From assembly GCA_002349055.1 (NCBI GenBank), contig DECD01000015.1, positions 1 to 23,653 of the forward strand: DNA of 23,653 nucleotides. The letters run 5' to 3'. The number at the start of each line of letters is the position of its first letter. Position 1 is the first letter of the stretch. Both the position numbers and the translations under genes were made by a program. Of the stretch, positions 23,255-23,653 are shown in pieces. Below the pieces are notes generated by a model that saw nothing but the letters and a program-made list of their open reading frames with translations, did no database searches and was not told the origin of the DNA. The DNA is from Bacteroidales bacterium UBA2939 (GTDB lineage: Bacteria > Bacteroidota > Bacteroidia > Bacteroidales > P3).

Positions 23255-23653
23255 GGGGTTAATAAGGACAATAGGGCCGATAGGGACAATAGGGCCGATA
23301 GGGGCAACAGAGACGATAGGGGCAATAGAGACGATAGGGGCAATAGAGACGATAGGGGCAATAGAGACGATAGGGGCAACAGAGACGATAGGGGCAATAG
23401 AGACGATAGGGACAATAGAGACGATAGGGGCAATAGAAACGATAGGGGCTATAGAGACGATAGGGACAATAGAGACAATAGGGGCAATAGAGACGATAGG
23501 GGCAATAGAGACGATAGGGACAATAGAGACGATAGGGACAATAGGGCCGATAGGGGCAATAGTGACGATAGGGGCAATAGAGACGATAGGGACAATAGAG
23601 ACGATAGGGACAATAGGGCCGATAGGGACAATAGAGACGATAGGGGCTATAGA
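23253..23653 (+). CDS. Possible hexapeptide-repeat protein, 3' end outside window
   Basis: From ATG at 23253 the frame is open to the window edge (133 codons). It begins MGLIRTIGPIGTIGPIGA, after which hexapeptides of the form I-G-(A/T)-I-(E/G)-(T/P) repeat with hardly any exception. Ile recurs every third residue and Gly mostly every sixth, resembling left-handed beta-helix hexapeptides ([LIV]-G-x4) or a degenerate collagen-like GxI pattern in which every second Gly codon GGG became GAG. There is no signal peptide and no Shine-Dalgarno site, and the predicted transcript start lies only about 2 nt upstream, so translation would be leaderless. One other frame (Asn-Arg-Asp-Asp-Arg-Gly) is also open but lacks an ATG near the promoter. 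The repeats might instead be non-coding. Confidence 0.35.
   Translation, partial: MGLIRTIGPIGTIGPIGATETIGAIETIGAIETIGAIETIGATETIGAIETIGTIETIGAIETIGAIETIGTIETIGAIETIGAIETIGTIETIGTIGPIGAIVTIGAIETIGTIETIGTIGPIGTIETIGAI
23265..23653 (+). repeat. Tandem array of an 18-bp unit, about 21.6 copies, continues past edge
   Basis: The consensus GGGGCAATAGAGACGATA repeats without any indel from 23265 to the last base. Variants are point changes: GGGACAATA for GGGGCAATA, GGGCCGATA for GAGACGATA, ATA to ACA, and single GCT, GAA, ACA and GTG codons. Each unit is two related 9-bp halves, and the plus strand is about 78 percent purine with a G-run at the start of every unit. The phase is constant at 18, so a reading frame would be preserved through copy-number change. 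Confidence 0.97.

Noticed and set aside
23197..23631. Minus-strand Leu/Ser-rich frames (repeating LSSLLP) over the repeat array
   Set aside because: They are broken by an in-frame stop where one unit has GCT instead of GCA, have no promoter on that side, and are the reverse reading of the array.
23265..23653. CRISPR array
   Set aside because: The units are contiguous 18-bp tandem copies with no unique spacers, and no cas genes are present.

Overview
The window reads as chromosomal DNA of a member of the Bacteroidota, most likely order Bacteroidales. The evidence is a SecD-SecF fusion, a carboxypeptidase-regulatory-domain TonB-dependent receptor, a PorV/PorQ-type barrel, a large protein with a FlgD-like type IX secretion (T9SS)-style C-terminus, DUF4301 and DUF6266 proteins, and promoter -7 boxes of the TAnnTTTG type. 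I cannot name a genus from the sequence alone.

Layout. Positions 1-741 hold the 3' part of a DUF6266 gene that carries a MITE-like insertion. Convergent to it, and separated by a terminator, runs a long minus-strand series from 15116 down to 798: secDF, a small membrane protein, a 1264-residue TonB-dependent receptor, a 1650-residue secreted protein, a PorV/PorQ-family barrel, a terminator, then greA and a HIT-family hydrolase. Divergent from secDF is radC (plus). Facing radC is a tight minus-strand operon of cyclophilin PPIase, pheS and folB. From a compact promoter zone at 18076-18118 a plus-strand pair runs the other way: a small lipoprotein and a DUF4301 protein. Next comes a minus-strand hipBA toxin-antitoxin pair, then a second DUF6266 gene (22333-23019). 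The right edge (23020-23653) is repeat-rich: two small palindromes, five helically phased 11-bp repeats, a palindrome overlapping a TATCTTTG promoter box, and a tandem array of an 18-bp unit that runs off the window.

How the parts may work together. SecDF supports Sec export. The receptor, giant protein and PorV-like barrel are closely spaced (26- and 35-bp gaps) and look like one outer-membrane/cell-surface unit: an uptake or anchoring barrel, a surface-displayed T9SS-type cargo, and a PorV-type helper. The other genes are mostly housekeeping (transcript cleavage, tRNA charging, folate, protein folding). The two ends of the window look like accessory sequence, with DUF6266 paralogs, mobile or repeat elements and the toxin-antitoxin pair.

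The best candidates for something undescribed are the promoter-plus-18-bp-array unit at the right end, which could encode a perfectly periodic hexapeptide protein or a structured RNA, and the receptor/giant/PorV-like trio.
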